Part shown: positions 1-4,393 of the stretch, piece by piece
How the letters are laid out: each line of letters opens with the position of its first letter
Position numbering within the stretch: the first letter of the stretch is position 1
Source of the DNA: an uncultured Alphaproteobacteria bacterium
GTDB lineage: Bacteria; Pseudomonadota; Alphaproteobacteria; CAAHEQ01; UBA3637
Assembly: GCA_947305835.1 (NCBI GenBank)
Contig: CAMZEQ010000059.1
Coordinates: 1-5,200, forward strand
Direction: 5' to 3'
DNA: 5,200 nucleotides
The notes under the pieces: model-generated
The model's database searches: none
What the model was told of the DNA's origin: nothing
What the model saw: only the letters and a program-made list of their open reading frames with translations
Program-made: the position numbers and the translations under genes

Positions 1-377
1 CAATTTTCTAGTGTATCAGTTTCATAAGGCTGGAAGAGGAAAGCAGCACAAAAAAGAATTATAAACGTAAGTATTTCTAAACAGGTGTATAGATTCAATT
101 TTTGAGATTTATCATTAATATTTTCTACATCTTTATTTGTTGTTTTTGTCTTATTTTTAGCGCGTTTGGGCAATAATCTAAGCAAATAACCAAATCCCCA
201 AATCCATACTCCAGCCCAATAAAGAATACAAGGAATAGATAACAACAAAAACAATGTAACTGGTCTGTGCGTTTCCCCAGCTGCTATCATTCCCATAATT
301 AATTCATATAATCCCCACAAGATAATCATAAATTTTTGGGATTTTGTTAGGCTTGATGTTAATGTATGTTTTTTCAT
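1..377 (-). CDS. Partial hypothetical membrane protein (N-terminal 125 residues, runs off left edge)
   Basis: An open frame starts at ATG 377-375 and stays open to base 1, so only the N-terminal part (125 codons) is visible. An AAGGA ribosome binding site lies at 389-393, 11 bases before the ATG. I do not recognise the family. Three hydrophobic segments stand out: about residues 16-33 (FMIILWGLYELIMGMIAA), about 40-69 (rich in Leu, Ile and Trp, with WAGVWIWGFGYLLRLL) and about 96-115 (LYTCLEILTFIILFCAAFLF). Between the last two is a polar Lys/Asn/Thr-rich loop (about 70-95) that is probably cytoplasmic by the positive-inside rule. There is no cleavable signal peptide with a clear AXA site. 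The gene is more AT-rich than the housekeeping genes to its right, which fits accessory content but proves nothing. Membrane location is well supported; function is unknown. Confidence 0.6.
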   Translation of the reverse strand, partial: MKKHTLTSSLTKSQKFMIILWGLYELIMGMIAAGETHRPVTLFLLLSIPCILYWAGVWIWGFGYLLRLLPKRAKNKTKTTNKDVENINDKSQKLNLYTCLEILTFIILFCAAFLFQPYETDTLEN

Positions 378-409
378 CTAATATTCCATCCTTTCTTTGT
401 GTTTCTATT

Positions 410-438
410 ATCGTACCAGATTATTCTATAAAACACAA
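410..438 (-). promoter_or_regulatory. Candidate sigma-70 promoter for the membrane protein gene
   Basis: On the minus strand a TTGTGT -35 box (438-433) is separated by 17 bases from TACGAT (415-410). TGG directly precedes it, as in an extended -10 element. The predicted start of transcription is near base 403, leaving a leader of about 25 bases that contains the AAGGA site. The boxes are only moderate matches (3 of 6 and 4 of 6), so the call rests on spacing, the TGn element and position. Confidence 0.35.
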
Positions 439-528
439 TATGTTATTCTATTTTCTGTTAATTCTTGGGGATCTAGTCAGACTTGAACTTAAATAACTTA
501 TTGATTTATAAAGAAATAAAATTTCAGA

Positions 529-578
529 GTTCGATAATTTACGAAAAGAGACACTTTTTGAAGGGGTGTTTATCGAAC
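529..578. repeat. 9-bp perfect inverted repeat with nested hairpin in AT-rich intergenic DNA
   Basis: GTTCGATAA (529-537) and TTATCGAAC (570-578) are perfect inverted copies. Inside, ACAC (551-554) pairs with GTGT (566-569), extended by two G-T pairs on the plus strand; this inner helix would stack directly on the outer one. The rest of the gene-free stretch 378-637 holds only the tRNA terminator and the putative promoter near 410-438. No open frame with a convincing start or family resemblance is seen there. The function of the repeat is unknown; it could be a protein-binding site or a remnant. Confidence 0.35.
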
Positions 579-601
579 CAGTACAAGTGTTTGGAAAACA
601 T

Positions 602-630
602 AAAAAAATCAGCTCCCAAAAAGGGAGCCG
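602..630 (-). terminator. Rho-independent terminator of tRNA-Leu
   Basis: On the minus strand an 8-bp stem (CGGCTCCC at 630-623 with GGGAGCTG at 617-610, one G-U pair) closes a TTTTT loop. It is followed, one A later, by seven T (608-602). It begins 7 bases after the CCA end of the tRNA, so it ends that transcript. This is a textbook intrinsic terminator. Confidence 0.88.
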
Positions 631-637
631 CTTGATT

Positions 638-724
638 TGGTACCTCCAGCCGGACTTGAACCAGCACCTTATCACTAAGAGCAGATTTTGAGTCTGCCGC
701 GTCTACCAATTCCGCCATGGAGGC
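638..724 (-). tRNA. tRNA-Leu (anticodon CAA)
   Basis: The 87-base gene reads as a complete class II tRNA. The acceptor stem GCCTCCA pairs with TGGAGGT (G1-U72 wobble), followed by discriminator A and an encoded CCA. The D-loop contains AATTGGTAGAC. The anticodon stem GCAGA/TCTGC holds loop CTCAAAA, giving anticodon CAA, which decodes UUG as leucine. The long variable arm has stem CTTA/TAAG, typical of Leu, Ser and Tyr tRNAs. The T arm is GCTGG-TTCAAGT-CCGGC. It stands alone between a consensus promoter and an intrinsic terminator, so it is a single-gene transcription unit divergent from ybaB-recR. Confidence 0.97.
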
Positions 725-738
725 ATAAGGTAGCAACC

Positions 739-767
739 ATTATACAAAAAATATTTTGTCCTGTCAA
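739..767 (-). promoter_or_regulatory. Consensus sigma-70 promoter of tRNA-Leu
   Basis: On the minus strand a perfect TTGACA (767-762) is followed after exactly 17 bases by a perfect TATAAT (744-739). Transcription should start near 732, about 8 bases before the mature tRNA 5' end. A fully consensus promoter fits a highly expressed stable RNA gene. Confidence 0.92.
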
Positions 768-801
768 GAAAAAATTTTAAATTCTTACGCGAATGTATTT
801 T

Positions 802-830
802 TTGCTTGATTTTTACAGCAAAATTTTATA
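802..830 (+). promoter_or_regulatory. Weak candidate promoter for ybaB-recR
   Basis: TTGCTT (802-807) lies 17 bases before TTTATA (825-830); the overlapping TATAGG (827-832) is an alternative -10. Matches to consensus are only moderate. The position, about 30-40 bases before the ybaB ATG and divergent from the tRNA promoter, is sensible. TTGCTT with a 17-base spacer also recurs before rph and rnr in this window. Confidence 0.3.
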
Positions 831-868
831 GGCTGAATCCATCTGATAACCATAACAAAGGAAATAAG

Positions 869-1186
869 ATGAAAAATATCGGAGAATTAATGTTAAAAGC
901 GCAAAAAGTGCAATCTCAAATGACGATTTTGCAATCTAAAATGGAAGAATTGACCTTTGAAGGTCAAGCCGCTAACGGATTGGTCAAAATGACATTGACA
1001 GGCAAAGGTTATGGCGTCAAAGTACAAATTGATGATACTTTATTAAAGGACAAGGAATCTTTGGAAGATTTAATCGTTGTGGCCATTTCGGATGCGCGCG
1101 AAAAGGCAGATGCTTATATGGTCGGTGAAATGGATAAAATGCAAAAGAATTTGGGATTACCTCCCGGATTTAAAATGCCGTTTTAA
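869..1186 (+). CDS. ybaB: YbaB/EbfC family nucleoid-associated protein
   Basis: This encodes a 105-residue protein of the YbaB/EbfC family. These are small dimeric DNA-binding, nucleoid-associated proteins whose gene is usually directly before recR. Family hallmarks are visible: the N-terminal MKNIGELMLKAQKVQ helix, a long amphipathic helix to about residue 30, the GLVKMTLTGKGYGVKVQID strand region, the SLEDLIVVAISDAREKA helix and the C-terminal LGLPPGFKMPF. Length is normal. I chose ATG 869 because AAAGGA at 857-862 sits 6 bases before it and family members begin here; the frame could be opened 21 codons further, but those residues do not look like the family. The stop is 8 bases before recR, so the two are surely cotranscribed. 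The usual upstream partner dnaX is not here; instead a tRNA gene on the other strand lies upstream. Confidence 0.95.
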   Translation: MKNIGELMLKAQKVQSQMTILQSKMEELTFEGQAANGLVKMTLTGKGYGVKVQIDDTLLKDKESLEDLIVVAISDAREKADAYMVGEMDKMQKNLGLPPGFKMPF

Positions 1187-1194
1187 GGATAAAA

Positions 1195-1788
1195 ATGCCG
1201 GCACCGGAAATAGAACGTTTAGTGGGGTTGTTCGCGCGTTTACCGACTTTGGGGCCGCGTTCGGCCAGGCGTGCCGTCTTGTCTTTACTGGCCGATCCAA
1301 AGGCGCATATTCAACCCATGATTGACGCCATGCAAGCGGTTGTGGATCATGTTCAGGTTTGCCCCATTTGCGGCAACTTTGACACGCAAGTCCCATGCAG
1401 CGTATGCGCCGATTCTAAACGGGACAAAAAGCAAATTTGTCTAGTACGTGACATTGCGGATTTATGGGCACTGGAGAGGGGTAATATCTTTCATGGGGTT
1501 TACCATGTCTTGGGCGGCGTGTTATCAGCCATTGACGGCGTCGGACCCGATGATTTAAACCTGGATGCTTTGGTGGGACGCATTCAAAAGGGCGATGTGG
1601 AAGAAGTCATATTAGCTTTACCAGCCACTGTTGACGGCCAAACAACGGCCCATTATGTAGCAGACAGGTTGTCAAAATATCCGGTGCAAATCACCACTTT
1701 GGCTCGTGGCGTTCCCGTCGGCGGTGAGTTAGATTATTTGGACGATGGGACTTTGCAGATGGCCTTAAAGTCCCGTCGAAATTTGTAA
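1195..1788 (+). CDS. recR: Recombination mediator protein RecR
   Basis: RecR (197 residues, normal length) works with RecO, and RecF in many species, to load RecA on SSB-coated single-stranded DNA at gaps. Visible parts in order: the helix-hairpin-helix region with LPTLGPRSARRAVL (about 16-29); a zinc finger with Cys56, Cys59, Cys68 and Cys71 (CPICG ... CSVC); the Toprim domain from about residue 79; and the conserved C-terminal GVPVGGELDYLDDGTL. The ribosome site AAGGA overlaps the ybaB stop codon (TTTTAAGGATAAAAATG), indicating translational coupling. One oddity: the acidic residue usual at the start of the Toprim domain (V-E in most RecR, such as VVESPAD in E. coli) is Arg85 here (LVRDIAD). 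The 3' end overlaps by 24 bases the last codons of the pilin remnant on the other strand. No convincing terminator is seen after the gene. Confidence 0.97.
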   Translation: MPAPEIERLVGLFARLPTLGPRSARRAVLSLLADPKAHIQPMIDAMQAVVDHVQVCPICGNFDTQVPCSVCADSKRDKKQICLVRDIADLWALERGNIFHGVYHVLGGVLSAIDGVGPDDLNLDALVGRIQKGDVEEVILALPATVDGQTTAHYVADRLSKYPVQITTLARGVPVGGELDYLDDGTLQMALKSRRNL

Positions 1789-1988
1789 AAAAGATGTATT
1801 CTTCGGGCCGTACTCAAATATACCGAAACCACAGAAAAGTTTTTTGCTGACTTTGTCAAACATACATGATTTACCAGCATATTCTGAATCTTCAGGCGAC
1901 AGAACAGGGATGAAGTCACGGACAAGACGCCGACAATGGCCAACATTGCCAAGCTTTCCGTCAATGTTCGACCGCGTTGTGTGTTTAT
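1765..1988 (-). pseudogene. Remnant of a type IV pilin-like (prepilin) gene, frameshifted and internally shortened
   Basis: Reading leftward from 1988, one frame gives NTQRG followed by RTLTESLAMLAIVGVLSV (to 1917). This has the layout of a class III prepilin signal: short basic leader, Gly before the cut, Glu at mature position 5, then a hydrophobic helix. GGAAGGG at 2003-1997 sits 8 bases before an ATA codon (1988-1986), suggesting a lost ATG; only an internal TTG (1964) could start this frame now. At about 1917 the sense changes frame: DFIPVLSPEDSEYAGKSC, then MFDKVSKKLFC and GFGIFEYGPKN, up to a TAA at 1767-1765. This has two Cys about 12 residues apart, like the C-terminal disulphide loop of many pilins. 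About 70 codons remain, against well over 100 usual for such proteins, so a central part was probably lost in a deletion that also shifted the frame. The tail overlaps recR. The signal match is strong; the whole-gene interpretation is inference. Confidence 0.6.
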
Positions 1989-2006
1989 ATACTTGTCCCT
2001 TCCAAT

Positions 2007-2055
2007 AAAAAAACCACTGTGGCGTTTAAGTGGCTGGACATTCAGATAAACGCCA
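2007..2055 (-). terminator. Hairpin with T tract overlapping a competing stem (terminator or attenuator)
   Basis: On the minus strand CCACT (2033-2029) and AGTGG (2018-2014) form a stem with a 10-base loop followed by seven T (2013-2007), like an intrinsic terminator. Its loop contains the right arm of a second, longer stem: TGGCGTTTA (2055-2047) with TAAACGCCA (2028-2020), 9 perfect pairs. The arms are interleaved with only one base between the last two, so both stems cannot form together. This is the arrangement of an attenuator, but it may simply end readthrough from grpE. It lies between a candidate promoter (2099-2071) and the ribosome site of the pilin remnant. Confidence 0.4.
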
Positions 2056-2070
2056 ACTTATCCAATTTCC

Positions 2071-2099
2071 ACTATAAAGTGATTTTTATAAAATTGTAA
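2071..2099 (-). promoter_or_regulatory. Candidate promoter for the pilin remnant
   Basis: On the minus strand TTACAA (2099-2094) is followed after 17 bases by TATAGT (2076-2071), a 5 of 6 match to the -10 consensus. Transcription would start near 2064, so the leader would include the interleaved stems before the GGAAGGG site. The -35 box is weak (3 of 6). Confidence 0.3.
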
Positions 2100-2101
2100 G
2101 C

Positions 2102-2134
2102 AAAAAATTTGCCCCCGAAAATCTGCCATTCGGG
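2102..2134 (-). terminator. Likely terminator of grpE
   Basis: Directly after the grpE stop, the minus strand has CCCGAA (2134-2129) pairing with TTCGGG (2119-2114) over a 9-base loop. After GGCAAA comes a six-T run (2107-2102). The T run is a few bases further from the stem than in ideal terminators, so this is a moderate call; the hairpin near 2030 could act as a second stop. Confidence 0.5.
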
Positions 2135-2136
2135 TA

Positions 2137-2715
2137 TTATACTGAAGCGGCAGCATCCTTGGTCACAATCACCATAGCCTCACGCAAAACGCGCCCGTCT
2201 AATTCGTATCCGGTTTGCATTTCTTCAATAATCGTACCGGCCGGTTTTGACGGGTCTTCCACCTGTTGAATGACTTGATGTTTATCGGGATTAAAGATTT
2301 GTCCTACGTCCTGCATTTTGGTAACCTTATGTTTTTCCAGGGCACTCAATAATTGCTTATGGGTCATTTCCACACCTTGATAAAGGCTGGTCAAAAAAGG
2401 CGGTAAAGCCTCAGTCGATTTGCCCATTTCCACCCGCGTATGTTTCAATGCATTTTCCAAATTATCCACCACAGGCAACATATCCTTGGCAAAATCCTTA
2501 TTGGCATATTTGGCTGTATTTTGCATATCAATCTGGCAACGTTTGCGCAAATTTTCCATTTCGGCCGCTGTCCGCAGAGCCAAATCTTTCCAATGTAAAA
2601 CTTCTTTGGTTAAAGCTTCCACTTGTTCTTGCGCCACAGGTGCCGGTGCATTTACAGATGCCGAAGCGTCCTGTTTTTTTTCTTCATTTTGTTTTTGGGA
2701 TTCTTTTTTGCTCAT
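2137..2715 (-). CDS. grpE: GrpE, nucleotide exchange factor of DnaK
   Basis: GrpE releases ADP from DnaK (Hsp70) in the DnaK-DnaJ-GrpE folding cycle in the cytoplasm. With the start used here the protein has 192 residues, a usual length. It shows a polar, Lys/Gln/Ala-rich tail (1-30), a long helical dimerisation region with AAEMENLRKR (50-59) and FAKDMLPVVDNLENAL (75-90), and the C-terminal beta domain with the signature GQIFNPDKHQ ... GTIIEEMQTGYELDGRVLREAMVIV (138-184). Two starts are possible: ATG 2730 with AGGA at 2741-2738, or ATG 2715 with AAAGG at 2727-2723, 7 bases away. I prefer 2715 because the protein then begins MSKKES and because the predicted transcription start (near 2735) would exclude the first ribosome site. 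The usual partner hrcA is absent, and I see no CIRCE operator; control may be by a heat-shock sigma factor. Confidence 0.96.
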   Translation of the reverse strand: MSKKESQKQNEEKKQDASASVNAPAPVAQEQVEALTKEVLHWKDLALRTAAEMENLRKRCQIDMQNTAKYANKDFAKDMLPVVDNLENALKHTRVEMGKSTEALPPFLTSLYQGVEMTHKQLLSALEKHKVTKMQDVGQIFNPDKHQVIQQVEDPSKPAGTIIEEMQTGYELDGRVLREAMVIVTKDAAASV

Positions 2716-2741
2716 TTTTATGCCTTTCATTGATTATTCCT

Positions 2742-2772
2742 ATATGTAGGACAGATTCACGCAAAAATCAAG
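2742..2772 (-). promoter_or_regulatory. Candidate heat-shock (RpoH-type) promoter of grpE
   Basis: The minus strand has CTTGATT starting at 2772 and, 18 bases after CTTG, CCTACATAT (2750-2742). Alphaproteobacterial RpoH promoters are described as CTTG about 17-18 bases before CYTATNT; the match is good except for one C in place of T. The same DNA also reads as a weak sigma-70 promoter (TTGATT, 17 bases, TACATA). A heat-shock promoter would suit grpE. Transcription would start near 2735. Confidence 0.4.
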
Positions 2773-2781
2773 ATGTATGAC

Positions 2782-2810
2782 TTGCTTTTTATACCAAAAA
2801 AGATTATAAT
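2782..2810 (+). promoter_or_regulatory. Sigma-70 promoter of rph
   Basis: TTGCTT (2782-2787) is followed after exactly 17 bases by a perfect TATAAT (2805-2810). Transcription should start near 2817, a few bases before the ribosome site AAAGGAG (2821-2827). The -35 box lies only 9 bases from that of the divergent grpE promoter, so the two polymerases would compete or share control. Confidence 0.65.
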
Positions 2811-2833
2811 TTGCCAAAACAAAGGAGCTTATA

Positions 2834-3550
2834 ATGACCAGACCATCAGGTAGAAATAACAATCAAATGCGCGAACTTTCAATCACTTCTCATGTCAACA
2901 AACATGCAGAAGGGTCTTGCCTTGTCAAATGCGGCGATACGCATGTTTTATGCACAGCCAGTGTGGAAATGAAGGTGCCGGCCTGGATGAAGGGAATGCA
3001 CAGCGGTTGGATTACCGCCGAATATGGTATGTTGCCACGCGCCAATGCCCAGCGCATCGACCGTGAAGCCATCAAAGGCAAACAAGATGGCCGTACCCAT
3101 GAAATTCAACGTTTGATCGGGCGCAGCTTGCGTGCTGTGGTTGATTTACACCAGATGCAAGGTATTACCATTAAATTGGATTGTGATGTCTTGCAGGCTG
3201 ACGGCGGTACGCGTACAGCTTCCATTACAGGGGCTTGGGTGGCTTTGCGTCAAGCGATCAATAAATTGTTGGCCGAAAAAAAATTGGAACGTGATCCCTT
3301 ATTGGGGCAAGTAGCCGCTATTTCATGCGGCATTGTACAAAATACCCCTGTACTGGATTTGGATTATTTGGAAGATTCCAATGCCGGTACAGATGCCAAT
3401 TTTGTAATGAACAACAGGGGCGAATTATTGGAAGTTCAAGGCACAGCCGAAGGCGCTCCCTTTACCGCCGATCAATTAATGACGCTGGTCAAAATGGCCG
3501 CAGATATCATGCCCGATATCATGAAAAAACAACAGGAAGCTTTAAAATAA
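2834..3550 (+). CDS. rph: Ribonuclease PH (tRNA 3'-end processing)
   Basis: RNase PH is a phosphate-dependent 3' to 5' exoribonuclease that trims nucleotides beyond the CCA end of tRNA precursors and acts as a ring of six subunits. The 238-residue frame has normal length and all family signatures: MTRPSGR at the start, GWITAEYGMLPRA (58-70), GKQDGRTHEIQRLIGRSLRA (82-101, including the phosphate-binding Arg of GRT), DCDVLQADGGTRTASITGA (116-134) and the LEDSNAGTDANFVM block (179-192) with the acidic pair Asp181 and Asp187 expected at the active site. A strong AAAGGAG site lies 6 bases before ATG 2834. It diverges from grpE and converges with murI, overlapping its end by 9 bases; no terminator is visible between them. 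In many alphaproteobacteria rph diverges from hrcA-grpE, and here only grpE remains beside it. Confidence 0.97.
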   Translation: MTRPSGRNNNQMRELSITSHVNKHAEGSCLVKCGDTHVLCTASVEMKVPAWMKGMHSGWITAEYGMLPRANAQRIDREAIKGKQDGRTHEIQRLIGRSLRAVVDLHQMQGITIKLDCDVLQADGGTRTASITGAWVALRQAINKLLAEKKLERDPLLGQVAAISCGIVQNTPVLDLDYLEDSNAGTDANFVMNNRGELLEVQGTAEGAPFTADQLMTLVKMAADIMPDIMKKQQEALK

Positions 3551-4321
3551 TTCCAATTGAATATTGGGAAAAAGCTTTTGGGCGACTTGGGTATAACCGG
3601 GCGATAATTGACTCACGATAAAACGACGCGTATTACCACGTGATAACTTGGTTTCAATTTCGCTGTGGCGTTTTAAATAGTCGGTGAGTTTATCCCCCAT
3701 TAAATCATCTTGTGCAACAATACGCGTATGGGGCAAATATTTTTGAAAAAGATCTTTGACAATCGGGTAATGTGTGCATCCCAAAATTAACACCGGCACA
3801 TTTTGAAATGTTTTGATGTATTCGGCAATGGCTTGTTCAGCACCTGAAAAATCATTGGCTTCTATGGCGGGAACCAAACGCGGTGTTGCCAAAGAAATAA
3901 CATCCGCAGCCGGAACAATTTTACGCAACTCTATACCATAAATATCCGAACGAACAGTCGCCGGTGTCGCCACTACGCCAATTGTATCTGTGCTCGTTTG
4001 AAGGGCTGTTTCCACCGTGGGAATAATAACCCCTAAAATCTTTACATGGGGGGCATACTTTGGGCAAAATCTTTTTTGTAAGTAGCGTAATGTAATGGCG
4101 GTTGCCGTGTTGCACGCAATAATAATCAATCCGCATCCTTCATTAATTAAAAACCGCATTGCATCCAGCGTATAGGCCAAGATTCGACCAGAAGTTTTTT
4201 CACCATACGGTACATGTGCTGTATCTCCGTAATAAACGTAATCGTATTGCGGCAAAGCTTCCATCAAAGCCCTTGCAATAATCAATCCGCCCAATCCGGA
4301 ATCAAAGACACCTATTTTCAT
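3542..4321 (-). CDS. murI: Glutamate racemase
   Basis: MurI converts L-glutamate to D-glutamate for peptidoglycan, without a cofactor, using two cysteines as acid and base. The 259-residue protein starts MKIGVFDSGLGG with the conserved Asp7-Ser8, then has YGDTAHVPYGEKT (31-43), the first catalytic cysteine in ACNTAT (Cys70) and the second in LGCTHYP (Cys182, with His184). Length is normal. I placed the start at ATG 4321 because homologues begin exactly with this motif; the frame stays open further upstream but with no family-like residues. No ribosome site precedes this ATG. Instead a near-consensus -10 box ends 7 bases before it, so the message is probably leaderless. The 3' end overlaps rph, and the gene diverges from the RNase R frame across 72 bases. 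Confidence 0.97.
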   Translation of the reverse strand: MKIGVFDSGLGGLIIARALMEALPQYDYVYYGDTAHVPYGEKTSGRILAYTLDAMRFLINEGCGLIIIACNTATAITLRYLQKRFCPKYAPHVKILGVIIPTVETALQTSTDTIGVVATPATVRSDIYGIELRKIVPAADVISLATPRLVPAIEANDFSGAEQAIAEYIKTFQNVPVLILGCTHYPIVKDLFQKYLPHTRIVAQDDLMGDKLTDYLKRHSEIETKLSRGNTRRFIVSQLSPGYTQVAQKLFPNIQLELF

Positions 4322-4328
4322 GGTACGC

Positions 4329-4357
4329 AGTATATCCCAAAATTTCCCATTTGTCCA
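4329..4357 (-). promoter_or_regulatory. Sigma-70 promoter of murI, predicted to give a leaderless mRNA
   Basis: On the minus strand TGGACA (4357-4352, 5 of 6 matches) stands 17 bases before TATACT (4334-4329, 5 of 6). Only GCGTACC (7 bases) separates the -10 box from the murI ATG, so transcription should begin at or within a few bases of the start codon. No Shine-Dalgarno sequence is present, which agrees. Confidence 0.72.
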
Positions 4358-4358
4358 C

Positions 4359-4387
4359 TTGCTTTTTAAACGATAACGTGATAAAGT
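4359..4387 (+). promoter_or_regulatory. Candidate promoter of the RNase R-like gene
   Basis: TTGCTT (4359-4364) lies 17 bases before TAAAGT (4382-4387, 4 of 6 matches). The start of transcription would fall at about 4394, the A of the ATG, again giving a leaderless message. Its -35 box is one base away from the -35 box of the murI promoter. The same TTGCTT plus 17-base spacing occurs before rph. Confidence 0.4.
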
Positions 4388-4393
4388 GAATTC

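Noticed and set aside
462..490. T-arm-like sequence on the minus strand (GTTCAAGTC followed by CCCCA), suggesting a tRNA fragment or attachment-site copy of tRNA-Leu
   Set aside because: Only the first nine bases match the tRNA-Leu 3' end well; the T stem has mismatches and no matching acceptor arm is found upstream. Chance is likely.
448..736. Open frames of 65-75 codons on the minus strand through the tRNA and its terminator
   Set aside because: They read through a structural RNA gene and its terminator, and show no protein family resemblance.
806..868. An earlier start for ybaB that adds 21 residues
   Set aside because: The extra residues do not resemble the family, overlap the candidate promoter, and the strong AAAGGA site serves ATG 869.
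1789..1870. Search for a recR terminator on the plus strand
   Set aside because: Only an imperfect A/T-rich stem around 1841-1860 is present, without GC pairs enough for a credible terminator.
1985..2041. Short minus-strand frame MSSHLNATVVFLLEGTSI across the leader of the pilin remnant, as a possible leader peptide
   Set aside because: It has no ribosome site and its codons follow the stem sequences; its span over the attenuator-like stems is suggestive but not enough to call a gene.
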